Shown: in pieces, positions 44,666-55,100 of the stretch
Layout: every line of letters starts with the position of its first letter
How positions within the stretch are numbered: position 1 is the first letter of the stretch
Assembly: GCA_947383695.1 (NCBI GenBank)
Contig: OX376642.1
Coordinates: 930,001 to 994,000, forward strand
Length of the DNA stretch: 64,000 bases
Source: Actinomycetes bacterium
Lineage (GTDB): Bacteria; Actinomycetota; Actinomycetes; Nanopelagicales; Nanopelagicaceae
Direction: 5' to 3'
The notes under the pieces: generated by a model
The model's database searches: none
Seen by the model: only the letters and a program-made list of their open reading frames with translations
What the model was told of the DNA's origin: nothing
Position numbers and translations under genes: made by a program

Positions 44666-45106
44666 TTAGTACTCCCATCCTGCGTCTTTACACAGATCGA
44701 TAACTACCTTGAATGTGTCGTTGAATTCAGTAATTCCAGAAGTGCCTTTAGCTCGTGGATTGTTGAGGAAATCAAGAGCCATATTGCCTGTGCCAATTGC
44801 AAAGTCCATGAGAGCCACCTTCAATGCGCTGCTATCTACCTTGGCCGCCAGAGAGATCAATTCGCTGCGTGAACTCAATAAATCTTCATAGTGACGTGTG
44901 ATCTCTGCAAATGAGGGATCAGGTGCAGAGTCATTGTATGTAGCCCTTGGGGCCGAAGAAACGGCATCAGAGGTGTTATCCCAAGCAGACTGACAAGCAG
45001 CTAAGTCCTTTTCAGAAAAAGATGCACCACAACCAGTAAGAGTCAACAATAAAGTTATCGCGGTCGCGAACGCTACGAGCCTAACTCTAAAAACTTTCTT
45101 CAACAT
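44666..45106 (-). CDS. Lipoprotein
   Basis: 146 residues, start fixed by AAGGGG upstream of ATG 45106. Lipobox LTGC (about Cys26), then a helical mature part (KDLAACQSAWDNTSDAV, EITRHYEDLLSSRSELIS) ending CKDAGWEY. No known family. Sits between a small membrane protein and the septum-formation-domain gene, all on the minus strand. Confidence 0.65.
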   Translation of the reverse strand: MLKKVFRVRLVAFATAITLLLTLTGCGASFSEKDLAACQSAWDNTSDAVSSAPRATYNDSAPDPSFAEITRHYEDLLSSRSELISLAAKVDSSALKVALMDFAIGTGNMALDFLNNPRAKGTSGITEFNDTFKVVIDLCKDAGWEY

Positions 45107-45126
45107 GTGAATCCCCTTAGACATTT

Positions 45127-45294
45127 CTACTTGGTCGTAAGCAACATTCCAATAGTTCCGCCAGCAAATCCACACCATATAAAACTTTGAATGCCGAACA
45201 GCCATGTGGTGTCGGTGCCGAAGAGCAAAGCACCAAAAACCCAACCAAGTGCTAGGCAAAACATCCGGATACCAATCATCTGACTATTACTCAT
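45127..45294 (-). CDS. 55-residue two-TM protein
   Basis: Reads MSNSQMIGIRMFCLALGWVF, GALLFGTDTTWLFGIQSF, IWCGFAGGTIGMLLTTK. Two hydrophobic helices with a short polar loop. AAGGAG lies upstream of the ATG. Ends 20 bp before the lipoprotein start, so it heads a three-gene unit. The AATGGTCAT motif lies 86 bp upstream in the same orientation. Confidence 0.6.
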   Translation of the reverse strand: MSNSQMIGIRMFCLALGWVFGALLFGTDTTWLFGIQSFIWCGFAGGTIGMLLTTK

Positions 45295-45379
45295 ATCGGG
45301 CTCCTTACATGCTTGTTATTGGCCAAGTCTAGATCTCGCCTGTACAGGAGGTGAGTTCTTCGGATAATTGACTCAAAGT

Positions 45380-45389
45380 ATGACCATTC
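45380..45389 (-). promoter_or_regulatory. GAATGGTCAT site (site c)
   Basis: Minus-strand GAATGGTCAT, exact 10-mer, in the divergent gap between the 45294 (minus) and 45441 (plus) genes; oriented toward the minus-strand unit. Confidence 0.6.
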
Positions 45390-45440
45390 GTGATTAGCAG
45401 AAACCTTGAACATCACTCTGAATGGGTGGAAAGTTGGGGA

Positions 45441-45752
45441 ATGCGTAGATATCTATTAGCCCTCATGCCCCTTTTATTTCTTGTATCAGCCTGCTCCTCT
45501 GGCTCTAACACTGAAGCAATTAGAGCAAGTGAAGAGTATGTAACTGTCTCTGATTACTGGGATACCTTCCCACTTGATTGGGAATCAGATGTATGCGATC
45601 AGATCACTGGCCCTGATGACAAAGAGGGTCTTGATAAGGCTATTAATGTCATGAAGTTAATGTTGAAGGTGAACTTGAGTATTGAAACAGACATCACTAA
45701 AGATGATGCATACTCTGCCGCAATTAGGCTTTTGTTATCTGAAAGCTGCTAA
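45441..45752 (+). CDS. Small lipoprotein
   Basis: 103 residues. ATG at 45441 begins the signal peptide MRRYLLALMPLLFLVSAC (lipobox VSAC, Cys18). Mature part acidic with DYWDTFPLDWESDVCDQI and YSAAIRLLLSESC; two Cys could pair. No family. An in-frame start at 45390 would put a polar stretch before the signal and is rejected. Confidence 0.65.
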   Translation: MRRYLLALMPLLFLVSACSSGSNTEAIRASEEYVTVSDYWDTFPLDWESDVCDQITGPDDKEGLDKAINVMKLMLKVNLSIETDITKDDAYSAAIRLLLSESC

Positions 45753-45763
45753 ACGGACAGGTA

Positions 45764-46189
45764 TTAGCCCATCCAGTAATCGGTAACCCATCCGATTGTG
45801 TTTGACTGAGCTGATTCAGGTAACGGTTTTCCATTTACCGAAGAAACAGTCACATTCATTAGATAGCGCTTTCCGTGAGTGAACTTTGCGCCACTCAAAA
45901 CAACTTTGACTTTGGCCCAAACTAATTTGCCGTCAGCACAATTTGGGTCACAAAGATTGACGTAATAGGAACCGGTCCCAGTGGCGCGAGCACTTGTCCA
46001 GCTACTCCACTTAATCTTTACAACACCCGTTCCGGCATCTGCGCAGTATTGGGTTAATGACTCGGGCTTGTATTCAGGGTAGCCACAGTCATTGAAGTAT
46101 GCGGGTGGTGCAGCTTGAAGTGGAGTTGTTAAAGCAAGCAATAGAAGGACAGCCACTGCGATTCGAGATTTGCTGACGTTCATTGCCAT
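45764..46189 (-). CDS. Small secreted protein
   Basis: 141 residues. Signal peptide (LLLLALTTPLQAA), mature beta-rich protein with four Cys (NDCGYPEY, QYCADAG, NLCDPNCADG) and VKVVLSGAKFTHGKRYLMNV. No known family. Starts immediately after the stop of the CDGSH-like gene (TAA-ATG adjacency). Confidence 0.65.
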   Translation of the reverse strand: MAMNVSKSRIAVAVLLLLALTTPLQAAPPAYFNDCGYPEYKPESLTQYCADAGTGVVKIKWSSWTSARATGTGSYYVNLCDPNCADGKLVWAKVKVVLSGAKFTHGKRYLMNVTVSSVNGKPLPESAQSNTIGWVTDYWMG

Positions 46190-46339
46190 TTACTTCTGCT
46201 TCAGCAACTCCGCTGCATCTGTGTGGCCTGCAGCCTCTAGCTTTGCAATCAGATCAGCCTTTACAGCCTTAACAACATTGTGAGTGCCGTTGCAGTTCTT
46301 CTCTGGATCTGTTGAGTATCCACATGTACAAGCGCCCAT
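46190..46339 (-). CDS. CDGSH-like small iron-sulfur/zinc protein
   Basis: 49 residues: MGACTCGYSTDPEKNCNGTH then NVVKAVKADLIAKLEAAGH. C-x-C-x2-S...P...C-N-G-T-H closely follows the CDGSH pattern (three Cys, one His) that binds a [2Fe-2S] cluster, with one extra residue before the third Cys. Helical C-terminus. GGGAG lies upstream of the ATG. Directly coupled to the secreted-protein gene at 46189. Confidence 0.65.
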   Translation of the reverse strand: MGACTCGYSTDPEKNCNGTHNVVKAVKADLIAKLEAAGHTDAAELLKQK

Positions 46340-46434
46340 AGGTGTTCTCCCTGTTAGTTGTTGGGGTAAGCGTAGTTAACTTAACCCTTTGCCGCATGGG
46401 TTAGCGGTGCTAACTCACAGATTAATCTTTCAGA

Positions 46435-46444
46435 GAATGGTCAT
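46435..46444 (+). promoter_or_regulatory. GAATGGTCAT site (site d)
   Basis: Exact 10-mer, same strand as the MFS gene that starts 75 bp downstream at 46519; followed by ATTTTTATCTATACAAC. Confidence 0.55.
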
Positions 46445-46518
46445 TTTTATCTATACAACCACACCCTTGCCCTCTACCCTCTTTCCACACGGGTCGCTCC
46501 CTGAAGAGAGGTCGCATC

Positions 46519-47700
46519 ATGGATGTCCAAATTAAGAAATCGGTTCGGGCTCTAAGAATTAACTTCTTCTTCATGGGCGTGCTTATGGGTGGATGGTCAA
46601 CTCGTATTCCAGAGTTAAAGACAGCTTTAAAAATGAGTGATGCGACCTTGGGTAGAACACTTATTGGATCAGCCTGCGGGGCATTTTTAATTTCTCGTGT
46701 AATCGGAACACTCATTCGCGAGTTGGGAACAAAGAAGACTTTTTACTTAGGAAGTTTGGTTTTTCCCCTGGGCTATCTAACTATTGCTTTTGCTCCTAAT
46801 GCTTACTTTGTCTTTTTAGGCATCTTCTTCTTTGTGATTGGTTACTTGTTACTGGATAATCCACTAACGATCATCACTCAGGAGATAGAGAGAAAAGCTG
46901 ATCGTAAATATCTGTCAGGCTTTCATGGGTTCTGGTCCATTGGTACTTTAGCGGCAGCCTTTTTTGGATCATTTCTAATTGGACGCGTCCGATACTCGAT
47001 TCACTTGACCGGTATAGCAGTCATAGTTTTCGCAGTCCTACTTTGGAATGCCCGTTTACTTGAGAACAAAAAGAATGAGGATGAACCAACGGAAAAGAAA
47101 GAGTTGCCATGGAAAGGCAATATTGGGTATTTCGTTTTGCTCATAGGAATAGGAATGATGGTTTCTAATAGCGCAGAGTTTGGGGCAACAGATTGGTCTG
47201 CACTTTTCTTACGCGATGTTCTCTCAATTACTGGTCAGCTATATGTAGGCGCGTATTTAGCCTTTGAAATAGGAATGATTCTGAGCCGCACCTTGGGAGA
47301 CAAATACATTCATGCTTACGGGCCAGCTGCCGTCATTCGCATGTGCGGATTTGTTGGTTCTTTAAGTTGGCTTGTAACTATGTTGATTGGCGTGAGCATC
47401 GATCACTTCAATCGACCTGCTGCCTATTGCATTATTTTATTGGGGTACTTCATTGCAGGATGTGGAGTTGGGCCATTGTTTCCGGGATTCATTACTATTC
47501 TCGGAAATCGATCTGGCATTGAGATGAGTGTTGCTTTGTCGAGGGCGTTCTTGATTTCAACATTAGGGTTCGCTTTTATTCCAGCAACAATCGGTTTCAT
47601 CTCCGATGCGACGACGCTTACCTATGGAATGATGCTTCCGATTGCACTTCTATTTATTGCGGGTGTTTTGCCGAAATTAACGGCTCGATTTGCCCGTTAA
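46519..47700 (+). CDS. MFS transporter (YbjJ/FucP-like)
   Basis: 393 residues, twelve hydrophobic segments. The N-terminal half has the conserved GWSTRIPELKTALKMSDATLG, characteristic of the YbjJ-like branch of the major facilitator superfamily; a basic cytoplasmic loop (KKNEDEPTEKKEL) divides the halves. Substrate unknown. Upstream site d links it to the AATGGTCAT group. Its stop overlaps the convergent SDR stop by 4 bp. Confidence 0.85.
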   Translation: MDVQIKKSVRALRINFFFMGVLMGGWSTRIPELKTALKMSDATLGRTLIGSACGAFLISRVIGTLIRELGTKKTFYLGSLVFPLGYLTIAFAPNAYFVFLGIFFFVIGYLLLDNPLTIITQEIERKADRKYLSGFHGFWSIGTLAAAFFGSFLIGRVRYSIHLTGIAVIVFAVLLWNARLLENKKNEDEPTEKKELPWKGNIGYFVLLIGIGMMVSNSAEFGATDWSALFLRDVLSITGQLYVGAYLAFEIGMILSRTLGDKYIHAYGPAAVIRMCGFVGSLSWLVTMLIGVSIDHFNRPAAYCIILLGYFIAGCGVGPLFPGFITILGNRSGIEMSVALSRAFLISTLGFAFIPATIGFISDATTLTYGMMLPIALLFIAGVLPKLTARFAR

Positions 47701-48458
47701 GGCATGACCAATCCGCCATCAACGGGAACTGTAATTCCGGTGACGTAACTAGATGCATCGCTGACTAGCCAGATAAGGGTTGCTGCGAGTTCTTCGGGAT
47801 CTCCTAGACGACCGGCTGGTGTGAAGTTCTTAATCATCTCGACCATGTCCTTCGGAAGTTCATCGCTCATTTCAGATGGAAAGAATCCTGGTGCGAGCGC
47901 GTTGACACGAATGTTTTTGCGTCCGGTCCATTGAGTTGCAAGGTCACGAGTTAATCCGATCAGTCCTGCTTTGCTTGATGCATATGCAGCTTGTGGCAGA
48001 ACTTGAGGTTTGATTCCGAGAACACTTGCGATGTTAACGATTGCGCCGCCGTTGGTGTTTGCGCGGGCAAATGCTTGGGCCATCCAATATGCGCCAAAGA
48101 GGTTAACGTCGATAACGGCTTTGTATTGTTCTGGAGTTTCTTTAGTTGCAGGAACTGCGGTTCCAACTCCGGCGTTGTTAACCAAGATATCGACATGGCC
48201 AAAGGTTTTAACTGCGTGTGCGATCAATGCTTCGCATTGTTCTGGTTGAGTCACATCGGTTTGAAGTGATGTGTATTTGCGGCCTGCGGCTTCTACTAGT
48301 TTGCCGGTGTCTGCGAGGCGATCAACGCGGCGAGCGCCGAGGACAACATCTGCGCCAGCTTCTGCGAGTGCTTTAGCGAAGGCAACTCCAAGACCTGATG
48401 ATGCGCCGGTTACAACTGCGACCTTGCCATCTAAACGAAAGCGATTCATCACACTCAT
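47697..48458 (-). CDS. Short-chain dehydrogenase/reductase
   Basis: 253 residues, classical [11 protein letters not shown] nucleotide-binding motif, NNAGVG, and catalytic Ser...Tyr-x3-Lys in [20 protein letters not shown]. FabG-like; substrate unknown. Start at 48458 ([16 protein letters not shown]), with GGAGAGACC upstream. Divergent from the acyl-CoA dehydrogenase gene, so possibly fatty-acid or alcohol metabolism. Confidence 0.92.
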   Translation of the reverse strand: MSVMNRFRLDGKVAVVTGASSGLGVAFAKALAEAGADVVLGARRVDRLADTGKLVEAAGRKYTSLQTDVTQPEQCEALIAHAVKTFGHVDILVNNAGVGTAVPATKETPEQYKAVIDVNLFGAYWMAQAFARANTNGGAIVNIASVLGIKPQVLPQAAYASSKAGLIGLTRDLATQWTGRKNIRVNALAPGFFPSEMSDELPKDMVEMIKNFTPAGRLGDPEELAATLIWLVSDASSYVTGITVPVDGGLVMP

Positions 48459-48502
48459 CTGGTCTCTCCTCAAAACGGGTAATTGTGCGTAGGCTTACAG
48501 GT

Positions 48503-49723
48503 ATGGACTTTAACCTAAGCGCTAAGACAACTGAATACGCCACCAAATTGCAGGCGTTTATGGAGGCTGAGGTTTTTCCGGCAGAGAGCGTCTATGAACA
48601 TCAGCGGGCGCAGTTAGCGGCTGCGGGTAAGCCACACGGATTGCCTGCTGTGGTTGAAGAGTTAAAGGTAAAGGCGCGGGCGTTGGGGTTGTGGAATCTG
48701 TTCTTGCCTCATAGTCATGATCCTCATCATGGATTGTCAGTTGTTGAGTATGCGACGCTGGCAGAGATAACAGGGTGGTCTCCTGATTTAGCACCTGAGG
48801 CAACAAATTGTGCAGCACCTGATACTGGCAACATGGAGCTGCTGGATATGTTTGCAACAGATGAGCAGAAGAAGATGTGGCTAGAGCCATTGTTGGATGG
48901 GCGGATCAGATCTGCTTTTGCGATGACCGAGCCTGAAGTTGCATCCAGTGATGCGCGAAATATTCAGACATCGATTGTTCGTGATGGTGATCATTACGTT
49001 ATTAACGGTGTGAAGTGGTGGACCACTGGTGCGATGGATGGGCGTTGCAAGATCCTGATTGTTATGGGAAAGACAAACCCTGATGCAGATGCGCATCATC
49101 AGCAGTCGATGGTGTTGGTTCCGATGGATACACCGGGTGTGACAGTAGAGCGGAACTTGCAGGTGTTTGGGTATGTCGATCAACATGGACATGCAGAGGT
49201 TTCATTTAAGAATGTGCGGGTTCCGGTTGCGAATTTATTGGGACCAGAGGGTGAAGGGTTTGCATTAGCGCAGGCGCGTTTAGGGCCAGGGCGAATTCAT
49301 CACTGCATGCGTGCAATTGGTATGGCAGAGCGGGCTCTGTCGTTGATGATTAAGCGAGCTGCTTCGCGTGAGGCCTTTGGTTCTGCATTGGTAAAGCAGG
49401 GAGTAATTCAGGAATGGATAGCAACGGCGCGTATTGAAATCGAACAAGCGCGCTTGTTGGTGTTAAAGGCTGCGTGGATGATCGACACCGTCGGTGCCAA
49501 GGGTGCGCGGAAAGAGATTGCAGCGATCAAGGTTGCGGTGCCACAGATGGCGCAGCGCGTTATTGATAATGCGATTCAAAGTCATGGTGGAGCTGGTGTT
49601 TGCCAGGACACTGTTTTGGCTGCGATGTATGCGGGAATTCGCACATTGCGCATCGTGGATGGACCAGATGAGGTGCATATTCGCGATATTGCACGGTTAG
49701 AAATCAAACCTTATTTAGCATGA
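48503..49723 (+). CDS. Acyl-CoA dehydrogenase
   Basis: 406 residues. [18 protein letters not shown] and [10 protein letters not shown] are the FAD/substrate-binding segments; C-terminal [20 protein letters not shown] and [14 protein letters not shown] are typical of the ACAD10/11-like branch. Start at 48503 ([12 protein letters not shown]). Stop overlaps the next start (ATGA), pairing it with the phosphotransferase-fold protein, an arrangement mirrored by the fused ACAD10/11 proteins. Confidence 0.92.
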   Translation: MDFNLSAKTTEYATKLQAFMEAEVFPAESVYEHQRAQLAAAGKPHGLPAVVEELKVKARALGLWNLFLPHSHDPHHGLSVVEYATLAEITGWSPDLAPEATNCAAPDTGNMELLDMFATDEQKKMWLEPLLDGRIRSAFAMTEPEVASSDARNIQTSIVRDGDHYVINGVKWWTTGAMDGRCKILIVMGKTNPDADAHHQQSMVLVPMDTPGVTVERNLQVFGYVDQHGHAEVSFKNVRVPVANLLGPEGEGFALAQARLGPGRIHHCMRAIGMAERALSLMIKRAASREAFGSALVKQGVIQEWIATARIEIEQARLLVLKAAWMIDTVGAKGARKEIAAIKVAVPQMAQRVIDNAIQSHGGAGVCQDTVLAAMYAGIRTLRIVDGPDEVHIRDIARLEIKPYLA

Positions 49724-50745
49724 AGGATTTAACTCCGGTCCGCGATGAGGATCGCTTCGATGTTGAGGCGATGCATGCGTGGTTGAAGCCATTTATTGGC
49801 GTTAATACGTTACCTGAAGTTCAACAGTTTCGAAGTGGTGCATCAAATCTGACCTATCTATTGCAGTATCCAGATCGCGAGTTAGTGTTGCGCAAGCCGC
49901 CGGCGGGAATGAAGGCGGCATCGGCGCACGATATGAAGCGTGAGTTTTTAATTCAGTCGAGGTTGCAGCCGGTCTATCCCCTGGTTCCATCGATGGTTGC
50001 CTTGTGTGACGACCAATCGGTGATGGGTTCGGATTTCTATGTGATGGAAAGAGTTGTTGGAGATATTTTCCGACGTGATGTTCCAGAGGGTGTTACGCCT
50101 TCAGATGTTTCAGTCATGGCAGATTCTTTGATTAATGGTTTGGTGCAATTACATGCCGTAGATGCTTCGATTTTGGCAGAGCTGAACAAAGGCCCTGGGT
50201 ATGTCCAGCGACAGGTTGAAGGTTGGTCGAAGCGTTACCGCAACGCATTAACTGATGATGTTCCGAATGGTGAAAAGGTAATGGCCTGGTTAGAAGCTAA
50301 CCGTCCTGATGATGTTGCATCCTGTGTGATTCATGGTGATTGGCGCATCGACAATGTTGTATTTGATTTAAAGCAGGCGCGCATTGTTGGCGTACTAGAT
50401 TGGGAACTTGCAACAGTTGGTGATCCCTTAATGGATTTAGGATCGGCACTTGCCTATTGGGTGGATCGTGATGATGAGCCAGCCTTTGCGTCATTGCGAC
50501 GCCAACCAAGTCATTTGCCGGGGATGCCAACGCGTGATGAGTTTGTTGCGAAGTACTTAGCGGCAAGCGGTTCGCGTTGCGATGATTTCACCTTCTATGA
50601 AGTATTTGGCTTATTCCGCTTAGCTGTCATCATTCAGCAGATTTGGGCACGTTATGTTGCAGGACAAACTACAAATCCCGCCTTTGCTGGCTTCGGAGAT
50701 GCCTGTAATACCTTAATTAATCGTGCAGAGAGCAAGTGTGCCTAG
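49720..50745 (+). CDS. Aminoglycoside-phosphotransferase-family kinase paired with the ACAD
   Basis: 341 residues with the APH/choline-kinase-like fold: [21 protein letters not shown] nucleotide-binding region, catalytic loop [14 protein letters not shown] and [18 protein letters not shown]. In ACAD10/11 this domain is fused to the dehydrogenase and is thought to phosphorylate a 4-hydroxyacyl-CoA; here the two are adjacent and coupled. Not an antibiotic-resistance gene. Confidence 0.88.
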   Translation: MKDLTPVRDEDRFDVEAMHAWLKPFIGVNTLPEVQQFRSGASNLTYLLQYPDRELVLRKPPAGMKAASAHDMKREFLIQSRLQPVYPLVPSMVALCDDQSVMGSDFYVMERVVGDIFRRDVPEGVTPSDVSVMADSLINGLVQLHAVDASILAELNKGPGYVQRQVEGWSKRYRNALTDDVPNGEKVMAWLEANRPDDVASCVIHGDWRIDNVVFDLKQARIVGVLDWELATVGDPLMDLGSALAYWVDRDDEPAFASLRRQPSHLPGMPTRDEFVAKYLAASGSRCDDFTFYEVFGLFRLAVIIQQIWARYVAGQTTNPAFAGFGDACNTLINRAESKCA

Positions 50746-50748
50746 AAA

Positions 50749-51678
50749 CTAAGGCAAAGCCATTAAAACCTGTTCAAGCTGCATCTGTCGTCCAAATCTA
50801 AACTTGGAGTCAAAGATTATCTGGCCTGAATCTCTAAAGAGTTGAGAAATTGAGGGTGCGGATAAGTCTGGCTTGAGATTGGCAACTGTGAGCCAATAGC
50901 TGGCTGCAATGAGCACCGATACTGATGTTCCTACAGCAGATGTTTGAGATCCCCCAGGAAGAAGTGCTTGAGCATTACCTGGTGTGTAAAAATCAATTAG
51001 GTTGCGATCATAGTTTGAGTAATTGGCGATCTGTCCCTTTGAATCCATTGCACCAATTGCAAGTGCTGCTGGAATACAAGCGGGCCAATCAATTCTAGAT
51101 TTATCTGAAGCATTTCCTGCTGGAAAAAAGACCCCCACATTTTTGATCTTTAGGTCCAGAATTATTTTTTCAAGCTCGGCGCTTTTTGGGCAATAGTTTT
51201 TTCCCGTAAGTGCCGGGTGGTAACCCTGCGCCATTGCAATAGCTCCGATATTGAACTCTTCACGTTTGGACATGATCCATTTGAAAGCTTGCACAACAGT
51301 GCTTTCATAGACAGGCAAACGATCGCCACGTGAGTTGTAGGCGATTAACCGAATTAAGACAACCTTCTGCCCCGGGTATGTGTTCAAAGCAATGCTTGCC
51401 ATCTGGGTGCCATGACTTACATTTCCTGAGTTAAGCAGGTTTGCAGGTATAGCTGCCGATCCTGTTCCCTCTTGAAAGTATTGACCATTGGGACACATCG
51501 CCCAGCTCATAATGCAGCTCTCAAAAATTACCGCATCTTTTATTGGTTGAAGTGAGGTATCAAAACCTGTATCGATAATTACTAAACTCTTTTGAGCAGG
51601 AGCAGCATGCGTTGGCGTTAAATATGAAGTGAAAAGAAAAAGTACAAGGAATAAAGTCAGTGGCTTCTTAAGTGACAC
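50749..51678 (-). CDS. Small subtilisin-like (S8) secreted protease
   Basis: 309 residues from a GTG at 51678 (a TTG at 51690 is also in frame). Signal peptide (FLVLFLFTSYLTPTHAA), then a compact S8 fold with the Asp in VIIDTGFD, His in SHGTQMAS, oxyanion Asn in PAGNAS and Ser in GTSVSVLIAA, so catalysis should be intact. No propeptide is obvious. Immediately follows the small exoprotein gene and is downstream of the giant S8 protease on the same strand. Confidence 0.88.
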   Translation of the reverse strand: MSLKKPLTLFLVLFLFTSYLTPTHAAPAQKSLVIIDTGFDTSLQPIKDAVIFESCIMSWAMCPNGQYFQEGTGSAAIPANLLNSGNVSHGTQMASIALNTYPGQKVVLIRLIAYNSRGDRLPVYESTVVQAFKWIMSKREEFNIGAIAMAQGYHPALTGKNYCPKSAELEKIILDLKIKNVGVFFPAGNASDKSRIDWPACIPAALAIGAMDSKGQIANYSNYDRNLIDFYTPGNAQALLPGGSQTSAVGTSVSVLIAASYWLTVANLKPDLSAPSISQLFRDSGQIIFDSKFRFGRQMQLEQVLMALP

Positions 51679-51682
51679 GGCT

Positions 51683-52123
51683 CTATCCAACGTTAACTTG
51701 AGTTACAAAGCCCTTCATAACAGTCACCGTTACGCGATCTAGGCGGTAATCAAAGGTGCCTGCAAAGATTTCTTCATCCCGCTGCCCTACTCGGAACTGC
51801 CATTCAAGATCCATTGCACACATCTCGGCATCTGCTTCAGACATTGTGATCAGTGCATTAGCGCGGGCCTGTGTAATCCCTGGATCTTTATCTGCAGCAG
51901 CCTTAGGAGGACATACACCAGCTTTGATCGCAGTGGCTTTCTTAATAGTCACACCTTTATTCCACATGAGTTTGGAACCGCTTTTAATGCAGGTGTACTT
52001 CTTGCCTGCCAAGGTCGAAGTCATACCAGCTTTGGTGCACTTTGCTCCAGCTTTAACAACTGCTTGAGCAGGAGTGATTCCAAGCAAAGAAATTGCCAGA
52101 AACAGAACCACTAACTTGCGCAT
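51683..52123 (-). CDS. Small secreted protein with CTKAG-CIKSG motif
   Basis: 146 residues, signal peptide (LFLAISLLGITPAQA). The mature N-terminus has AGAKCTKAGMTSTLAGKKYT then CIKSGSKLMWNKG, a short two-Cys module typical of exoproteins of this actinobacterial group (recalled, not checked). The C-terminal half (MCAMDLEWQFRVGQRDEEI) resembles small proteinase-inhibitor-like or PepSY-like folds only loosely. Between two S8 protease genes. Confidence 0.65.
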   Translation of the reverse strand: MRKLVVLFLAISLLGITPAQAVVKAGAKCTKAGMTSTLAGKKYTCIKSGSKLMWNKGVTIKKATAIKAGVCPPKAAADKDPGITQARANALITMSEADAEMCAMDLEWQFRVGQRDEEIFAGTFDYRLDRVTVTVMKGFVTQVNVG

Positions 52124-52132
52124 GTTGTAATA

Positions 52133-55100
52133 CTACTTTGAAACGACGACGTTCATTACTCGAGTAGCTGCTGCACGTGTATCAGTACCAGCAAATCCCC
52201 AGGTAATCGAGCACGTTCCAACTTTAATCATACGAACTGTGGCACGCGTGAAAATTCCACCGGTTCGATCATCTGCCTCAACTGTTTGTACAGAACAGAT
52301 ATCTGGTGTTGTTGAAACCGCACTCATGATGTGGCCGATACTGAGCAAACCTGAGTTTTGACCACTTGTAAACAACAATGATGAGGTGAAGAAGTAATTC
52401 GAGTTACTTGCATAGGTAGTCGAGGTCAGAGGTCGCAATGCAACATTTCTGACACTTGTAGGTGCCCAGTAATTGGTGATGTACATACCGGCTTTGCTCC
52501 ACACAAATGATTGCGTCACTGGTGCGGCTGCTGCATATCGATCATCGCCAACTTGAGAAGCCTCAACGGTACAAGTCAGGTTATCTCCTACTGGCTTTGG
52601 AGTAACTGTTTGAATAGCTGGGCCATCTGCCAATCCAGTAATGATGTAACACACTGTTGGCGTTAGTGATCTGTATGTCACTGGCAAAGATGAAGTTGCT
52701 GCTGCCTTTGGATAAACGCCGGCACCAAATTCGCGGTTTGCAATGGCCGGGAAGTTAATGCTCTGAGGTGTATTTGATCCCACTGCAGGTCCTGTGATTC
52801 CAGAAACCGTTGAGCTCCAGGTAGTTGTTGATGGGAATTGATCTGCGCTTCCTGGGTAATCAATCTGGATCTGGCAAGAGCCATTGCTCTTTGCTCTAAC
52901 TGTTCCGCGAGGACCATTGGTTGTATCAAAGACTCCAATGTCAGAGATTGTGCAGACAGCTGGAGTAAGGGTTTTCATTGCAACCATCGTTGTGCTTCCT
53001 GCAATACGTCCTGCGGTTGTGACACTAGATGCGTACAAGTAAATACCTGCTGCAGTTGGCATAGATGCAGAAACACGAACATTCACGCGAGTAGGTTGCT
53101 TAGAAATCTGCATTGAACGATCAACATTTGCTGCTGCTTCAAAACGAGTATCACCCGGTTGCGCCGCGGTAATTACACATGTAACAGAATCTGCACCAGT
53201 TAATGGATAAGTAGGTTGTACAGAATATTTTCCGTTACCTAAGTTAAGAATCTGACAAATTCCAGGTGTCTTGGTTGTATATGAAATTGCTAACCCTGAA
53301 GTTGCAACCGCATTAAGTGCTGTTCCACCTTCGCTGAAGTATCTGTTAGCCAACGTTGGGAAGGCAATAGTTTGAGATGCCTTTGGAGCTGGCGTTGGCG
53401 TAGGAGCTGGCGTTGGCGTAGGAGTAGGCGTTGGCGTAGGAGTAGGTGTTGGTGTTGGAGTAGGTGTTGGTGTTGGGGTAGACGCTGAAACTAGATCAAT
53501 GTAACCAACAAGTTTTCTTCCTGAACTCTTTTGCCATTCATCTATAGCTTCGGCATGAACTGAATAACGACCAGCAACAAAGGTTGATTTAGTTACATAA
53601 TCATTTCTATACGCACCGTCGGTCTTGGTGCCAGAATTTCTCAAACCACTAAAAGTCGCAATGAACTGACCTTGAGGATCTGCAATTGAGAATGTGACCT
53701 TCGATACGCCCACATCATCTGTGAAACGGGCGCTTACTTCAGGGATCGTCGCACCAATTGTTATTGGCCCTGCAGAGACTGCTCCTGATACAAAGACTGG
53801 CGCACTCTTATCTTGAGTTGTTGTTGGCTGTACCCAGAAATTCGGTAAAGCGCCCCATTCAGATAAGTTACCTGCAGCATCACCTAATTGCACCGCAATT
53901 CTGTACTTACCGATCAAAGAGGTACATGGGACAGCCCAATCATTACCCCAAGTTCCGTCTTGCGCTGTTCCTGCTTTTCTAAACAAAGCTGTTGCAGAGA
54001 CCTGAATCTCATTTTCATTAAAAATTCGAATTACCGCTGTAGTAATTCCAACATTGTCCGTGCCCTTTACCGAGATTTCGCTAACGGTCTGGCAAACCTC
54101 AAGATTCTGAGGTGATGTAACACCACTAACAATCACAGGCTTCTGTGTATCAACACCTGGTGTTGGTGTTGGTGTTGGTGTTGGTGTTGGTGTTGGTGTT
54201 GGTGTTGGTGTTGGTGTTGGTGTTGGTGTTGGTGTTGGTGTTGGTGTTGGTGTTGGTGTTGGTGTTGGTGTTGGTGTTGGTGTTGGAGTTGGAGTTGGTG
54301 TTGGAGTTGGAGTTGGTGTTGGTGTTGGTGTTGGTGTTGGTGTTGGTGTTGGTGTTGGTGTTGGTGTTGGTGTTGGTGTTGGTGTTGGTGTTGGTGTTGG
54401 TGCGACGTTCAAAGTTTCAAAGCTTTGAATTGGTCCCAAAATTACTTGCTTGATGGCTGGACCTGTGTAAGGAACGATGCGAGTACGGAAGTAATAGCGT
54501 GTTCCTGGAGTTAAACCAGTAACCGCAAGCTTTACAGTCGTATTCAACGCTCCAGTAATTGCAACTGGAACAGAGGCAGTCGTAGTCGTTCCTGTGGTCA
54601 AAGTTGGATCAGTTCCATAAATAAAGAATGGGTTTGTATTACTTCCCATTGGATTGATCATGGCATTGAGAGTGATTCCATTTGCAAGATTTCCATTTGC
54701 ATAGGTGCTCACAATTACAGGTGTCTCTGGACTCATAATCGCGTAATAGATAACGCTCTTGGTCATACCCGAAGCGTTTCTAGCGATGAACTGGTAGTAA
54801 ATACCGCGACCAGGCAGCAAATTCTTTGGATATGCCACTAGTTTCACATCGGCTTCACCGGTAACTGGACTTTCAGCAATTGCGACTGTGGTGATGCCAG
54901 AGGTAACGGACTTTTCGTATCCCCACACAAAATCAACTGTGGTTGTCTGACCCTTTGGATTTACAGTTGTTTCAAAGGCAGCAGTGGCTACTGTGCGGCT
55001 TATTGGAGTAGCTGAGTTTGTAACCGTTGGTGCGACTCCTGGTGCGACCGGTGTATCAAAGGTTGCAACGGTTGAGTGAGTTGCACCAGTTGAGTTACGA

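Noticed and set aside
48398-48502. Upstream extension of the acyl-CoA dehydrogenase
   Set aside because: The extra N-terminus is antisense to the SDR gene and of shadow composition; MDFNLSAKT is the family-typical start.
49720-50745. Antibiotic-resistance aminoglycoside phosphotransferase
   Set aside because: Coupling to an acyl-CoA dehydrogenase and ACAD10/11-like pairing point to acyl-CoA metabolism.
54159-54398. CRISPR-like array
   Set aside because: Tandem hexamers with no spacers; it lies inside a coding region.
54145-54453. Plus-strand reading frame of Leu-Val repeats
   Set aside because: It is an antisense shadow of the GGTGTT array in the giant protease gene, with no start signal or composition of a real protein.
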